DNA of 64,000 bases from Epithemia pelagica (taxonomy: Eukaryota > Bacillariophyta > Bacillariophyceae > Surirellales > Surirellaceae). Positions 29,729 to 39,126 of the stretch are shown one piece after another (positions within the stretch are counted from its first letter, which is position 1; each line of letters begins with the position of its first letter). The stretch is from NCBI GenBank assembly GCA_946965045.2, contig OX337230.1, positions 2,790,001 to 2,854,000 on the forward strand. Reading direction: 5' to 3'. Made by a program: the position numbers and the translations under genes. The notes under the pieces are model-generated. The model saw only the letters and a list, made by a program, of their open reading frames with translations. It had not been told where the DNA came from and searched no databases.

Positions 29729-30828
29729 TTAAAACCTGAGGATCTGATCAATCATTCCTTGTGCTTGCCTTAAATACATGCCACCAAACAAAACTTCATG
29801 ATTCAGTATGTGATAAAGATTATAGACTGTCTTTCTTTGCTCATGCCCTGGTGGAAGAGGCCATTCTGCCTCATACCCTTCATAGAAATCACCATTGAAT
29901 CCACCAAACACGTATGTCATGGCGATATCTACCTCCCTATCTCCACTATCAAGTTTCAATCAAATGAATGGTAAGAGGCAAACAGAGCCGATCAAGCTAA
30001 GCATCACCAGAATCGTCCCCAAACTTACTAGTACGTTGCAGGATCAAATATAACAGGCACCACTTTGTCTCCATCTTTGCAAAATCCCTTATTTCCACCC
30101 CATAAGTCTCCGTGGACCAAGCTGGGTTGAGGTTTGTGCGAAAGCAACTCTCTCGTCTTTTTTCGTAGTTCCTCTATTTTCGTCTCTCCAAGTCCAGCAT
30201 TTCCTGTTAGTCGAAGCATATGTCCAAGTCTGTGAGTATCCCAAAAGTCAGCCCAATCTTCCATCCACGAATTGGGCTGAGGCGTTGCGCCACATGTGTT
30301 GTCCACATGAAAACCAAACCCAATGTCGCTGACCGAACGATGCATTTGCGCCAATTTCTGACCCAGTTCGTACTGTGATCCAGAACCCTTAAACTCCAGG
30401 TATTCAAAGATCACAAACGCCTTGTTTTTGAATTCACCAAACGCAATGGGTTGGGGAACACGGATAGTATGTGTTTCAAACATTTCTTTCACTCCCAAAT
30501 ACTCTGCTCGCAACATATCCCTTGCTCCACCGGCAGATTTAACAAAGAACCTCTTCCCCTCCTTGTCTTTGACAGCGGAAGTCGAGGCACCACCTCCACC
30601 CGAATACCCGCCCCCAGATGCGGCCTCAAGTTCAATAGTCTTTCCCAAAGCCTCGGAGGCAGCTTTGGACAGAGCGTCCATATAAGTCTCTGTCGACGAT
30701 GACGACATGTGCAACAGGAACTTTTTCGATGGACTCTCAAAACCTCTGTGTGGTGCGAATGCAGTCGTTCGGCAGACGAGCATAAAAAGAGCAACCAGAA
30801 ACGAATATTGTCGTGTGCTTGAAAGCAT
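29729..30828 (-). CDS. FN3K: Fructosamine/ketosamine-3-kinase, predicted plastid-targeted, one intron
   Basis: Exons are 30828-30029 and 29945-29729 (338 residues); the splice restores DPATYYGDREVDIAM. The enzyme phosphorylates protein-bound ketoamines from glycation so that they break down. The motifs are HGDLWGGNKGF (catalytic loop) and FDPATYYGDRE with MTYVFGGF, as in FN3K. The N-terminus (MLSSTRQYSFLVALFMLVCRTTAFAPHRG) is a signal peptide followed by an ASAFAP-like cleavage site (TTAFAP), so import into the plastid is likely. The upstream in-frame extension has no ATG, so 30828 is the start. A Gly-rich insertion lies at about residues 70-80. Confidence 0.92.
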
Positions 30829-31326
30829 GACGGAAGCTTGATCCTGAGACAACGTCAAAAGCTCTCTTCTGACTTCTGACGTGAACGCAGTGAGAATCCC
30901 TGAAATTGGCGACAGAAAAGATCGCGATAATAGATGTGGTGGAGGTGGAGGAGGTCCTTCAAATAATGCGCGACTGACCTTTGTGAGAATGACGCCAGTT
31001 AGATGGATAAGTAGGTAGTAGGTAGAGCAATGATAGATCAATGACAATCGGGAGATGTACGTAGACAAAGTTATGGGATCAGTGATAGTTGATTCTGATG
31101 TATGGAAAGACAGCTATGATTCACTATTCTCCCTTACGCGCGGTGTTAAAATATTCATAGACTGAAGTTTTCCGGGGCAAATCTTGCTGCTCCCATGCGC
31201 TGCATAACAATGACAATACGGGTTCACCTGATTCATAGGTCCACTTTGAGGGTTCGGGGAGATAGGAACCAATTGTACAGCTATAGCAATAATGAAATAT
31301 GAACGAGATGACAACCTTCAAGAAGT
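30829..31326. other. Intergenic region, FN3K promoter side
   Basis: It contains a run of GGTGGAGGTGGAGG near 30940 and ATTAGATGGATAAGTAGGTAG-type short repeats near 31000-31030. No gene was seen. Confidence 0.4.
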
Positions 31327-32685
31327 TCAAACCTCGTCATATTTCTGAAGAAGCTCACGGAAATACGTACATTGGCTTTGTTGTTCCCAGAAATGATGAT
31401 GTAAAACGCTCTCTTCAGGGTACAGGGACACGAACACTAGATCGTCGTCCACTCGTAGCTCCCAACCCTTGACCGTCCGCTTGGCAACTTGATTCAACAA
31501 AACATGAAGTTTGTCGCTAGTTACCGTTTGCGATCCCTCAAAAAGCTTTTGTAACCGTTCTCGCTTTATGAATCCCTTGGTTTGAAGGATAAGCAAGATA
31601 AAGGTTCGAGCATGCTGCAAGGGACGAGGCAAAGCTACGAAACGAGAATGCAAACAAAAATTCCCTCGCACCATGACGGCACACACCGCCAGTGCCTGAA
31701 ACAAGATGTCGTCATTCAGCTCACCATTTTTACTTCCTACGAAGCGATCCTTCAGTACGGTGAAGGGAATGGGCCATCCATTTCTCAACAAGGCGACAAG
31801 GCGGATCAAGACGGATTTGACATTTGTTGTATCAACTATCGCACCCACGTCGTAGGGATCCTGTCGACTCAGAGGTATGTAGTTGAGGGATTCAATGTAT
31901 TGAGGTCTTTTCCCACCCGTTTTTGAAAGATCAGGAGACGCCAAAACAAGTTGATTGGGAGAATCACAGGAAACAATATCCATTGCGCCATGGTGCTCCA
32001 TGGAATCCTCGTCAAATATATTCAACGGCTGCCACTCTTCAGCATCCTCACTGGCCTTTTTGTACGCATAGCTCGATTTTCGGGCATGTGTCGCACGCTC
32101 CGATTCTTTGCGTTTGAACATGAGTGGCTTCTTTTCTCCGTCACCGTCAGGATTGTCGATTTCCACTGGCTTGTCAACTTCCCTACTGTTTTGGTCGGCG
32201 TCAATGTGTTGTAAACTTGGTCTCATTTGAATAATATGCTGCAACGGAATCATATGAAGAGCTGTTCTTTCCGAGCTTTCATCATTAGATGCCCCTTTTT
32301 CCTCCTTGATCTTGGCTAAACACATGTGTGTCTCCACAGGTATCGTATGAGATCGAAACGTGCGCTGGGTCACATAAGCCAGACTTTGTTCACCCATTTC
32401 AAAGTGTCGTTTCGGCAAATGGGGTAGCGGCTGGTCCAGTTCGACCATTCCATGACGAACTTTAATTCTGGCCCCAGTTAATGGCCCAACTTCGGTATGC
32501 TGAAGAGGATATTGGAAAAGATACAGCTGCTGACAGAGCTCCGGCGATAAGAAGACATTAATCTCTCGAACAACTGGATCGTCCGCAGGTGAGCCCTTGT
32601 CATCTTCAAACGTTTTAGCTGGGAAAGATGCACTGTTACTTGGAATTTCTTCAGGTACATCCTCTGTCTTAACTTTTACTGGCAT
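31327..32685 (-). CDS. POLR3E: RNA polymerase III subunit RPC5 (POLR3E/Rpc37)
   Basis: A single-exon gene of 452 residues starting at ATG 32685; the frame is open upstream but has no earlier ATG. The family signature is near the start: DDPVVREINVFLSPELCQQLYLFQYPLQ, then ARIKVRHGMVELDQPL. Further conserved parts are LHMIPLQHIIQMRPSLQHID and the C-terminal winged-helix-like region (TFILLILQTKGFIKRERLQKLF, KGWELRV). RPC5 with RPC4 forms the TFIIF-like module of Pol III that acts in initiation and termination at tRNA and 5S genes. Confidence 0.88.
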   Translation of the reverse strand: MPVKVKTEDVPEEIPSNSASFPAKTFEDDKGSPADDPVVREINVFLSPELCQQLYLFQYPLQHTEVGPLTGARIKVRHGMVELDQPLPHLPKRHFEMGEQSLAYVTQRTFRSHTIPVETHMCLAKIKEEKGASNDESSERTALHMIPLQHIIQMRPSLQHIDADQNSREVDKPVEIDNPDGDGEKKPLMFKRKESERATHARKSSYAYKKASEDAEEWQPLNIFDEDSMEHHGAMDIVSCDSPNQLVLASPDLSKTGGKRPQYIESLNYIPLSRQDPYDVGAIVDTTNVKSVLIRLVALLRNGWPIPFTVLKDRFVGSKNGELNDDILFQALAVCAVMVRGNFCLHSRFVALPRPLQHARTFILLILQTKGFIKRERLQKLFEGSQTVTSDKLHVLLNQVAKRTVKGWELRVDDDLVFVSLYPEESVLHHHFWEQQSQCTYFRELLQKYDEV

Positions 32686-33100
32686 GGTCGTTTGACGATG
32701 GACATAACACTCCACGGTGCATGGATTTGCGGATTGTCGGATTCTAGGAAGACCATCCAAAATCCAAATCCAACTGTCTAATTGAACGACGTCAAAACGT
32801 CACCTATATCATCTACTTCAGTACAAGTATAGGATAAAGAGTGCTCATGTCAAACTGACAGATGTCCAATTGACACAAAGGAACAAACTGTCACTACTAG
32901 AGGCTACCTCCTACTCCTATCCCCGCTAGCAAGACTAACTTTCACATTCACCCTCTCTACGAGTAGGTGGCAGGTGCAATCCTCTAAACTCTAAACCCAT
33001 ACATATGCGATCGCATGCATGAGAAGTGCTACAGACGAGGAATAGAAGGAAGCAATCTGTTGGATCTTGGATCTAGAATATGCACGATGAGGTCAAACGA
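32686..33100. other. Intergenic region
   Basis: No gene was seen. It has a 12-bp palindrome (ATGCGATCGCAT near 33005) and CTCCTACTCCTAT tracts. It probably carries the RPC5 promoter and the eL28 3' region. Confidence 0.4.
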
Positions 33101-33559
33101 TTAGCTCGCCAGAGTTCCACGTCCTTTCTTGCAGGGGACGGGTTTTGTGATACCCTTTGCACGTCGGTTTGCCTGATATACCTTAGTGTATTTTCCCAAC
33201 ATGGCCGCTTTCAAATCACGACGGTAAAACACATCGGTTGTTTGCTTCGTTAAGAGCTTTTCGGTACGACGGAAATCCTTGTTGATGTTGGTAGAAACTT
33301 TGGCACCCTTAGGCTTGTCATGGCACTTCGAAGCAGTTTTCGTAATAAGCGCAGCTCGATTTTCTCCTGTACACACAACATCGATCGTCTTGGAATTGGC
33401 CAATCCACTGTACTTGAGCATATTCAATGACTTGAGGTTCCCCTTCTCCACACTGAATTCGACGGCACCACTGCGCTTCGTGTTGCCATTCTTCTTCCTC
33501 AAGAAAGAATTATTCTTCCGCACACATTCCCATACTAGTTGATCGGGGACGAACACCAT
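33101..33559 (-). CDS. RPL28: Large-subunit ribosomal protein eL28
   Basis: The frame is 152 residues from ATG 33559. Motifs fit eL28: LVWECVRKNNSFLRKK at the start (ribosomal L28e), FSVEKGNLKSLNMLKYSGLANSKTIDV, a basic central part and RRDLKAAMLGKYTKVYQANR. It is a structural component of the 60S subunit. The C-terminus is strongly basic with a KKGRGTLAS tail. The start codon is 213 bp from that of eL15 on the other strand. Confidence 0.9.
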   Translation of the reverse strand: MVFVPDQLVWECVRKNNSFLRKKNGNTKRSGAVEFSVEKGNLKSLNMLKYSGLANSKTIDVVCTGENRAALITKTASKCHDKPKGAKVSTNINKDFRRTEKLLTKQTTDVFYRRDLKAAMLGKYTKVYQANRRAKGITKPVPCKKGRGTLAS

Positions 33560-33772
33560 GTTTAATTGTTGGTCGACGAAGTAAGGAAAGGATGTCAGTA
33601 ATCCACAGATCTAGGACTTGCCACCACTCTTACCCGTGGTACGCTCTGTGCGCAAGTTCTACCATTTACCGCGCGAGCTCCAAAAAAAATAGTTTTGCGG
33701 TAAGAGGTAAACCACAGAAAACCACGCGACAACAAAATCCGACAATCGACACCGTCGAAGAGGACAACAAAG
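33560..33772. promoter_or_regulatory. Divergent promoter shared by eL28 and eL15
   Basis: Only 213 bp separate the two start codons, so both ribosomal protein genes must be driven from this stretch. It contains an AAAAAAAATAG tract near 33684 and repeated CGACAA/CCGACAATCGACACCG elements near the eL15 start. A shared control region for co-expression is an inference from spacing. Confidence 0.6.
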
Positions 33773-34478
33773 ATGGGTTGCTACAAGTATATGGAAGAGC
33801 TTTGGCGTCACAAGCAGAGTGATGCTTTGCGTTTCTTGATGCGCGTGCGAGCTTGGGAGTATCGTCAACGCCCCAACTTGTGCAAAGTCAACCGACCTTC
33901 TCGTACCGACAAGGCTCACCACTTGGGATATAAGGCCAAACAAGGTTACGTGGTTGTGCGTGCTGGAGTCCGTCGTGGCGGCCGTAAGCGCCAGAACCAT
34001 CGTGGTATGGTTTTCGGTAAACCTAAGTAAGTTATGCGAGAATTGCCAAGGATTCGGATTTCACTGTATCGATACCGTAGACTGTTCTAACTTCCCTTGC
34101 GATTACGATTACAGGCATCAAGGTATCAACCAGTTGAAGTTCGAACGCAACTTGAGAAGCTTGGCGGAGGAGAAGGTTGGACGCCGCTTTACGAACCTTC
34201 GTGTGTTGAACTCGTACTGGGTCAATCAGGATGCCACAATGAAATATTATGAAGTAATCTGCGTTGACCCCCAACATACCAAGATCAGAAACGATCCGCA
34301 AATCAACTGGATCGTCAACCCTGTCCACAAACACCGAGAACTACGTGGTCTCACGAGTGCTGGACGCAAGGGACGTGGATTGCGCAAAAAGGGACACCGT
34401 GCCAACAACATCAAGGGAGGAAGTTACCGCGCCGCCTGGCTCAATCGCAACACTATGCGACTCAAACGCTATCGTTAG
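33773..34478 (+). CDS. RPL15: Large-subunit ribosomal protein eL15, one intron
   Basis: Exons are 33773-34026 and 34115-34478; the 88-nt intron begins GTAAGT and ends TTACAG. The product has 205 residues, as expected. Conserved blocks are [57 protein letters not shown] and [19 protein letters not shown]. It is an essential core component of the 60S ribosomal subunit. The intron splits the codon in the GKPKHQG segment. Confidence 0.97.
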
Positions 34479-35396
34479 TCTATTGTTTGCGAGGTATCAT
34501 ATGGAGGTTATACGGTTCTGGACACTGTGCGTCCGTTTCTTAAATTTATTTCCATCCCAAGTACGAAAAGTATGTCTTTCCTTGTCTTGAGTTGCGACCA
34601 CTTCGTGTATCATCAAACTTCCATTCAACGATGGTCTGTCTGTGCTTGTCCGTAGCATGACGATTGAATGAGAGCATCCAGATGACATCACCGGCCGTAT
34701 CTGAGTGTCTCGCCAACAATACGGATGAGCAAGCGATTCTCATGGTCGCATAGAGCGATGCCCATTCCGGTTTCCGGTACCACCCACCAAGCCGCACCAT
34801 GCACCATCATTCCCGTGGAGAGCAAATCGCTCTTAGATCGCTTATTACGACAGTACACGGAGTGAGACATCGAAACACGACATTTCTGGCCAATTGTGAC
34901 CCATGAAGACATAAATGATTTCTCCATCCGCATGGAGTCGCACGAAACGAGCTACTTCTCAGCGGCTTCGTTTGTAGCTCGTTACTAAAAAGTCAATGGT
35001 TTTTGGCACCGTTGCCGTCAGAAATTTTGTTCTTGCCGACGACACGAACGGCTCACGTAGAAATCTCGCCACCCATGATTCCCCCCCTTCCGACAAACGC
35101 GCCATCGTTCGATTGGTATTTTATGGCTGAATGTGTGTAAGACAAAAAGCTCAAGGGCTCATTGAAATATACCCACGGCAATCCATTGGCTTCGAATAGG
35201 ACGGCCGTAACGTGGGGACTCTTGATTTGAAAGATTGGGATAGTCAATCTTCAGAGAAGTACAAAATCCTTGTGAGGTTCCATCCTCTTCCGTCGAAGTT
35301 TTGTGAAGCTATTCGTCGGTAGTTGTTTCGGAAGACAAAAGCCTTGGCTCTGGTCTGTTTAACGGTTTGACCAATCATTGTCGAGTTACCTCTACG
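34479..35396. other. Region without a clear gene; possible decayed minus-strand gene
   Basis: Several protein-like minus-strand segments lie in different frames: NGLPWVYFNEPLSFLSY (about 35160-35200), FVRLHADGEIIYVFMG (about 34900-34950), WWVVPETGMGIALCDHENRL (about 34730-34800) and DVIWMLSFNRH (about 34660-34690). They do not join by obvious introns. A frameshifted pseudogene, or a gene with poorly visible splice sites, is possible. The kinase at 35397 starts at the right end. Confidence 0.3.
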
Positions 35397-37118
35397 ATGC
35401 CAGGGAGAGAAAGCGATGAAGCTTATGCGCAGAGAATTCTTGCGAAGGCCGACAAATACCTCGAGCAAGTCGATGAGGCCTTCATTTTGAAGCAACGCGG
35501 TCACTCTGAGCGGGCCATGCCTACGTTTCGACCTGAAGAGATTTCCTTGGGACCCGTTTTGGGTACTGGAGGATTTGGCGTCGTGAACGAAATTCTGAAA
35601 TTTACCCTGGATGCAAGCTTGCATGGTTTGGAACAAAACGACCAGAAGGTGGATGGAAGCGACGAAGAAGCAGGCGCTGGAGGCCAAGACGATGACGATG
35701 GGGACCTGAAGGAAGCGCCGATAATGGAAATTGTTGTTGGTGGCCAAGAAAACGATGGCCCCACTGTTGGTTTTGGTGATGACACGGATGAAGACCCCTC
35801 CGGAAAGGAGCAAGTGGTATCAAATCTTGCCTCTGTTAGCGAGAGAGGTGCACACGACTTTCATTACGATGTTACTAAGGCAAGACACTTAATGGAAAAG
35901 CGGGCAATTCGAAGTGGAAAAGCCAGATATGCTTTAAAAAGGCTTCATTCTGATTTGACTGCCTTGGAAAGAGCCAGAGGAATGATTGACCTCGCCGTCG
36001 AAGCCAAGTATTTGTCTATTGTGTGGCATCCAAATATCAGTAAGTTTCACGGAGAATATGCTATCGCAGGTTGCTATGGCCATTTCTCATACGATATTTG
36101 TCTTCCAGTTAAAATGAGAGGGGTGGCGAAAGGGCCCATGGTGGACCAGGATTTCTTCATTATTTTAGATCGACTGATAGAAACTCTTGATAAACGGATG
36201 AATACCTGGTTCACGTTGCACCGAAAATACACGACATCCTTTTGCGATTGTGGTAAAAACAAAAAGGGTCTCGCTGAAATGCAGCTGGAAGCAATGACAA
36301 TCGCCTACGATCTTGCGGCTGCTTTCTTCTACTTACACGAGAATCGGTATGTCTTCAATCAGTGAGTCTTTGCTTTGTTGATGTGCCATCTGAACTAATA
36401 GTGTGCCCTATGTGTCAACTCCTAGACTTGTCTATCGTGACATTAAGCCGGAGAATATCGGGTTCGATATGAGAGGAGATGTGAAAGTGTTTGATTTTGG
36501 TTTATGTAAAAACTTGAGCCCTCAGCTCAAGGCCAAAGGTGGATATGGCTATCGTTTGACCGGTAGAGCAGGGAGTCTTCCCTACATGGTACGTGGGAGC
36601 AACGGGTTTCGCAGTTGGTGCAGGTTACTGGACCCGCTCTTATGCTTGTATTCATTTCCCACAGGCACCTGAGGTGGCGAAGATGCAAGCCTACGATACA
36701 AAGTGTGATGTATTCTCCTTTGCAATCTTGCTGTGGGAAATGCTTTCTTGTAAACCTGCGTTTGATGACTATTCGTCATTGGATTATATGAATAAAGTGG
36801 TAACAGATGAGGAACGTTTACCGATTGACAAAGCGTGGCCACCATTGACGAGGCTGATGATACCCGAGGCATGGGATACCGATCCTCGCAAGCGCCCCGA
36901 TATGAAGGTACGTAGTTGGATGGTGTATGCTGAATACGCCTTGATGTTTTACTCACGTTAAATGGAACCTCTAGAGAATGGCGATTTTGATTCGGGGTGA
37001 CTTAAATGATCTCACGACGGATGACCGCATTCTTCATCGAACAAAACATTTGGCTGCGAGATCACAACATTCGATCAATGAGGAGATCGTTCCACTTTCG
37101 AGCAAGAAGTATAGCTAA
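35397..37118 (+). CDS. Ser/Thr protein kinase with acidic N-lobe insertion, three introns
   Basis: Exons are 35397-36346, 36426-36588, 36665-36907 and 36975-37118 (499 residues). The donors are GTATGT, GTACGT and GTACGT. The glycine loop LGTGGFGVV is at about residue 55, but the beta-3 lysine (ARYALKRL) comes only at about residue 180. Between them lies an acidic stretch of about 110 residues (EEAGAGGQDDDDGDLKE, GDDTDEDPSGKE), an insertion in the N-lobe. The catalytic loop is YRDIKPENIGFD (Tyr in place of the His of HRD), followed by DFGLCK and APEV. The substrate is unknown. A cysteine pair (CDCGKN) lies just before the helix leading to the catalytic loop. It is likely a lineage-specific kinase; activity should be normal because Lys, Asp and Asn are present. 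Confidence 0.82.
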
Positions 37119-37196
37119 GAGTAACTCGTTGGCCATCCAATCGGTCTCTGTTAGGAGCATTTGTAACTAACCGGGTTGTGTGCAGTTTCCGTCATC

Positions 37197-37550
37197 CTAG
37201 TTGTTTATACTCCATGTATATTTGCAGTTTGGGCATTCGTAAAACACAGTCTGCCCCTCATCAACAGATCTCAACTGCACCGTATAATAGCCTACTTCTG
37301 GATGGCCACATCGAACACATGGCTCTTCAATGGTTGCTCGCACAGGCTCATTTGATTTTCGTAGAGCCGCCTGTTCTTCGTCACTTTTGGCCCAAATTGG
37401 TGCCGGTCGCTTCATGGAATAAGTGGTGATACTCGGCAATTCCGCGATTTCGGAGAGATTCGACTTGTAGCCACATACATCGCAATCAATTGCTCCTGTT
37501 GAATCAACCTTCAACGTTGCACGGCAGTTTGGACAAAAAGGCCACTCCAT
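37197..37550 (-). CDS. RPA12: RNA polymerase I subunit RPA12
   Basis: A 117-residue, single-exon protein from ATG 37550. It has two zinc ribbons: CPNC...CDVCGY at the start and CVRCGHPEVGYYTVQLRSVDEGQTVFYECPNC at the end. The RS-x-DEGQTVFY signature of the TFIIS-like C-ribbon, with GQT, separates Pol I RPA12 from Pol III RPC11 (DEPMT) and Pol II RPB9. RPA12 supports RNA cleavage and termination by Pol I on rDNA in the nucleolus. Confidence 0.9.
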   Translation of the reverse strand: MEWPFCPNCRATLKVDSTGAIDCDVCGYKSNLSEIAELPSITTYSMKRPAPIWAKSDEEQAALRKSNEPVRATIEEPCVRCGHPEVGYYTVQLRSVDEGQTVFYECPNCKYTWSINN

Positions 37551-37978
37551 GGTGAAAAGTAAAAGTCGCGGATTTCTCCGCAGAAAAAAATTGAGTGGAC
37601 GTCAAAAGATGCGACTGGAAATAGGTCGCACTAAAATTTTTAGCCGTCAGACGTTTCAGACGTTAGAACATTGACTTCGTCATAATGACAAGACTAAAAT
37701 TGAATGTCGTGCTCGTGTTTTCGGCACCTACTACTCCTGCGTGATGTGCGGAGATGGCTACTGTCTCTCCTATACAAGTTTCTTCATTGTCGGTGGAGTG
37801 CGCCAGCCGACCCCTCTCATTAGAGTTTGGATTTCACTACGGGACAGCGAGACCAGCAATGTTGAACGACGAAGCGTTTCGTGTTTCTTCTTGTCCTTGG
37901 TACCTTGCGACAACAAGAAGTCCATTCCTACCTAGCAGGTCTCCACCTCACTTTCAAGCAAAGGACAATCGAAGAAAC
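37551..37978. other. Upstream region of the Rab gene
   Basis: No independent gene. An in-frame ATG at 37754 would extend the Rab by 75 residues (MATVSPIQVSS...) that are not Rab-like. The possible acceptor CTAGCAG near 37937 suggests a 5' leader intron instead. Confidence 0.4.
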
Positions 37979-38662
37979 ATGTCGAATCGAACGACAGGAG
38001 GTACAGGGAAGCCACCGCTTTATAAAATCGTGATGCTGGGTGATTCCGGTGTGGGAAAGACATCATTGGTTGCACGGCTAACGAACCCAGACAGACCTTT
38101 GAATCATGATATTTCTGCCACCATGGGAATTGAATTCGACACGCAAATGCTTGACACACCACAAGGAAAAGTAAAGGCGCAAATTTGGGATACGGCCGGA
38201 CAGGAAAGGTTTGCCCGTGTTCTCCTTCCAACCTATTTCCGAAAAGCAAAAGGTGTCATTCTTGTCTATGATATTTCCAATCTGAAGTCCTTCGAAAGCT
38301 TATCGGAACGCTGGATGGCCCAGCTTCAAGATCACGCTTCTGCTGACGATTTGGCCAAGCTTTTGGTTGGGAACAAGAGTGATTTGGAATCCAGTAGAGA
38401 AGTTCCCAAAGAGAAGGCACTTCAGTTTTGTCAGGAATATGGGATGGAAATGCTTGAGACGTCGGCGAAAAGTGGTGAAAATGTTTTGAAAGCGTTTGAA
38501 AAGCTCATTGGTATTGTGCACGACCGTGCTTTGGCAGCGAATAAGAGTAAGGCTGGTATCAAGGGAATGAATGCGCCGAATGGCAACACACAGACAGGAA
38601 CAGTCAAATTGGAAGACAATTCAGCCCAACAACCAGCAGATGCAAGCAGTTGTGGTTGCTAG
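37979..38662 (+). CDS. Rab-family small GTPase
   Basis: A 227-residue protein from ATG 37979, the position of the usual Rab start. It has the P-loop GDSGVGKTSL, switch I SATMGIEF, switch II WDTAGQERF, the NKSD guanine motif (LVGNKSDLE) and ETSAKSG. The C-terminus ends in SSCGC, a double-cysteine geranylgeranylation site. It is a membrane-trafficking switch. The sequence does not allow a firm Rab subclass. The C-terminal hypervariable tail is long (about 40 residues). Confidence 0.9.
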   Translation: MSNRTTGGTGKPPLYKIVMLGDSGVGKTSLVARLTNPDRPLNHDISATMGIEFDTQMLDTPQGKVKAQIWDTAGQERFARVLLPTYFRKAKGVILVYDISNLKSFESLSERWMAQLQDHASADDLAKLLVGNKSDLESSREVPKEKALQFCQEYGMEMLETSAKSGENVLKAFEKLIGIVHDRALAANKSKAGIKGMNAPNGNTQTGTVKLEDNSAQQPADASSCGC

Positions 38663-39126
38663 TCATCTGAATTGCATCGGACTGTGTGTTTCTGCTCTCT
38701 TTCTCATTAATACGTATATATTCCCAAGTTGTTTTATGATTATTTAATTCGTCTTTTCTGGACATGTCTTTTCTGGTTTTCTACTTCCCATGCTGAGAAG
38801 CGTGGCAGTAAAAGGCAAACTCATGCAACAGCCGCAATATGGTCAACCTGAACCAACAACACGCACCTGAAATTCCATACTATACAGTCCAAAATAAAAT
38901 GACGGGCAGTGCGCCGCAGCTCGCAGTCCAAACTAGATAAAAAATATCGTTGGCATCATATAAGGCATGGAAACCAAAATGCATCAACGGATAGGCGACC
39001 TCTTGAGCCGTAGCAGCATTACCATGCCAGTAATCTTTGAAACTCTGTGAGACAAACTGCCCCTGTCCACAAGAAGGGCCAATGTGATACGGCACATTTA
39101 GAAGAAACGGACCTCAGAAGTCACTT
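38663..39126. other. Intergenic region
   Basis: 3' flanks of two convergent genes. No ORF, repeat or RNA gene was recognised. Confidence 0.4.

Noticed and set aside
37754-37978. 75-residue N-terminal extension of the Rab
   Set aside because: It is not Rab-like and contains a probable leader intron acceptor; the conserved start is at 37979.
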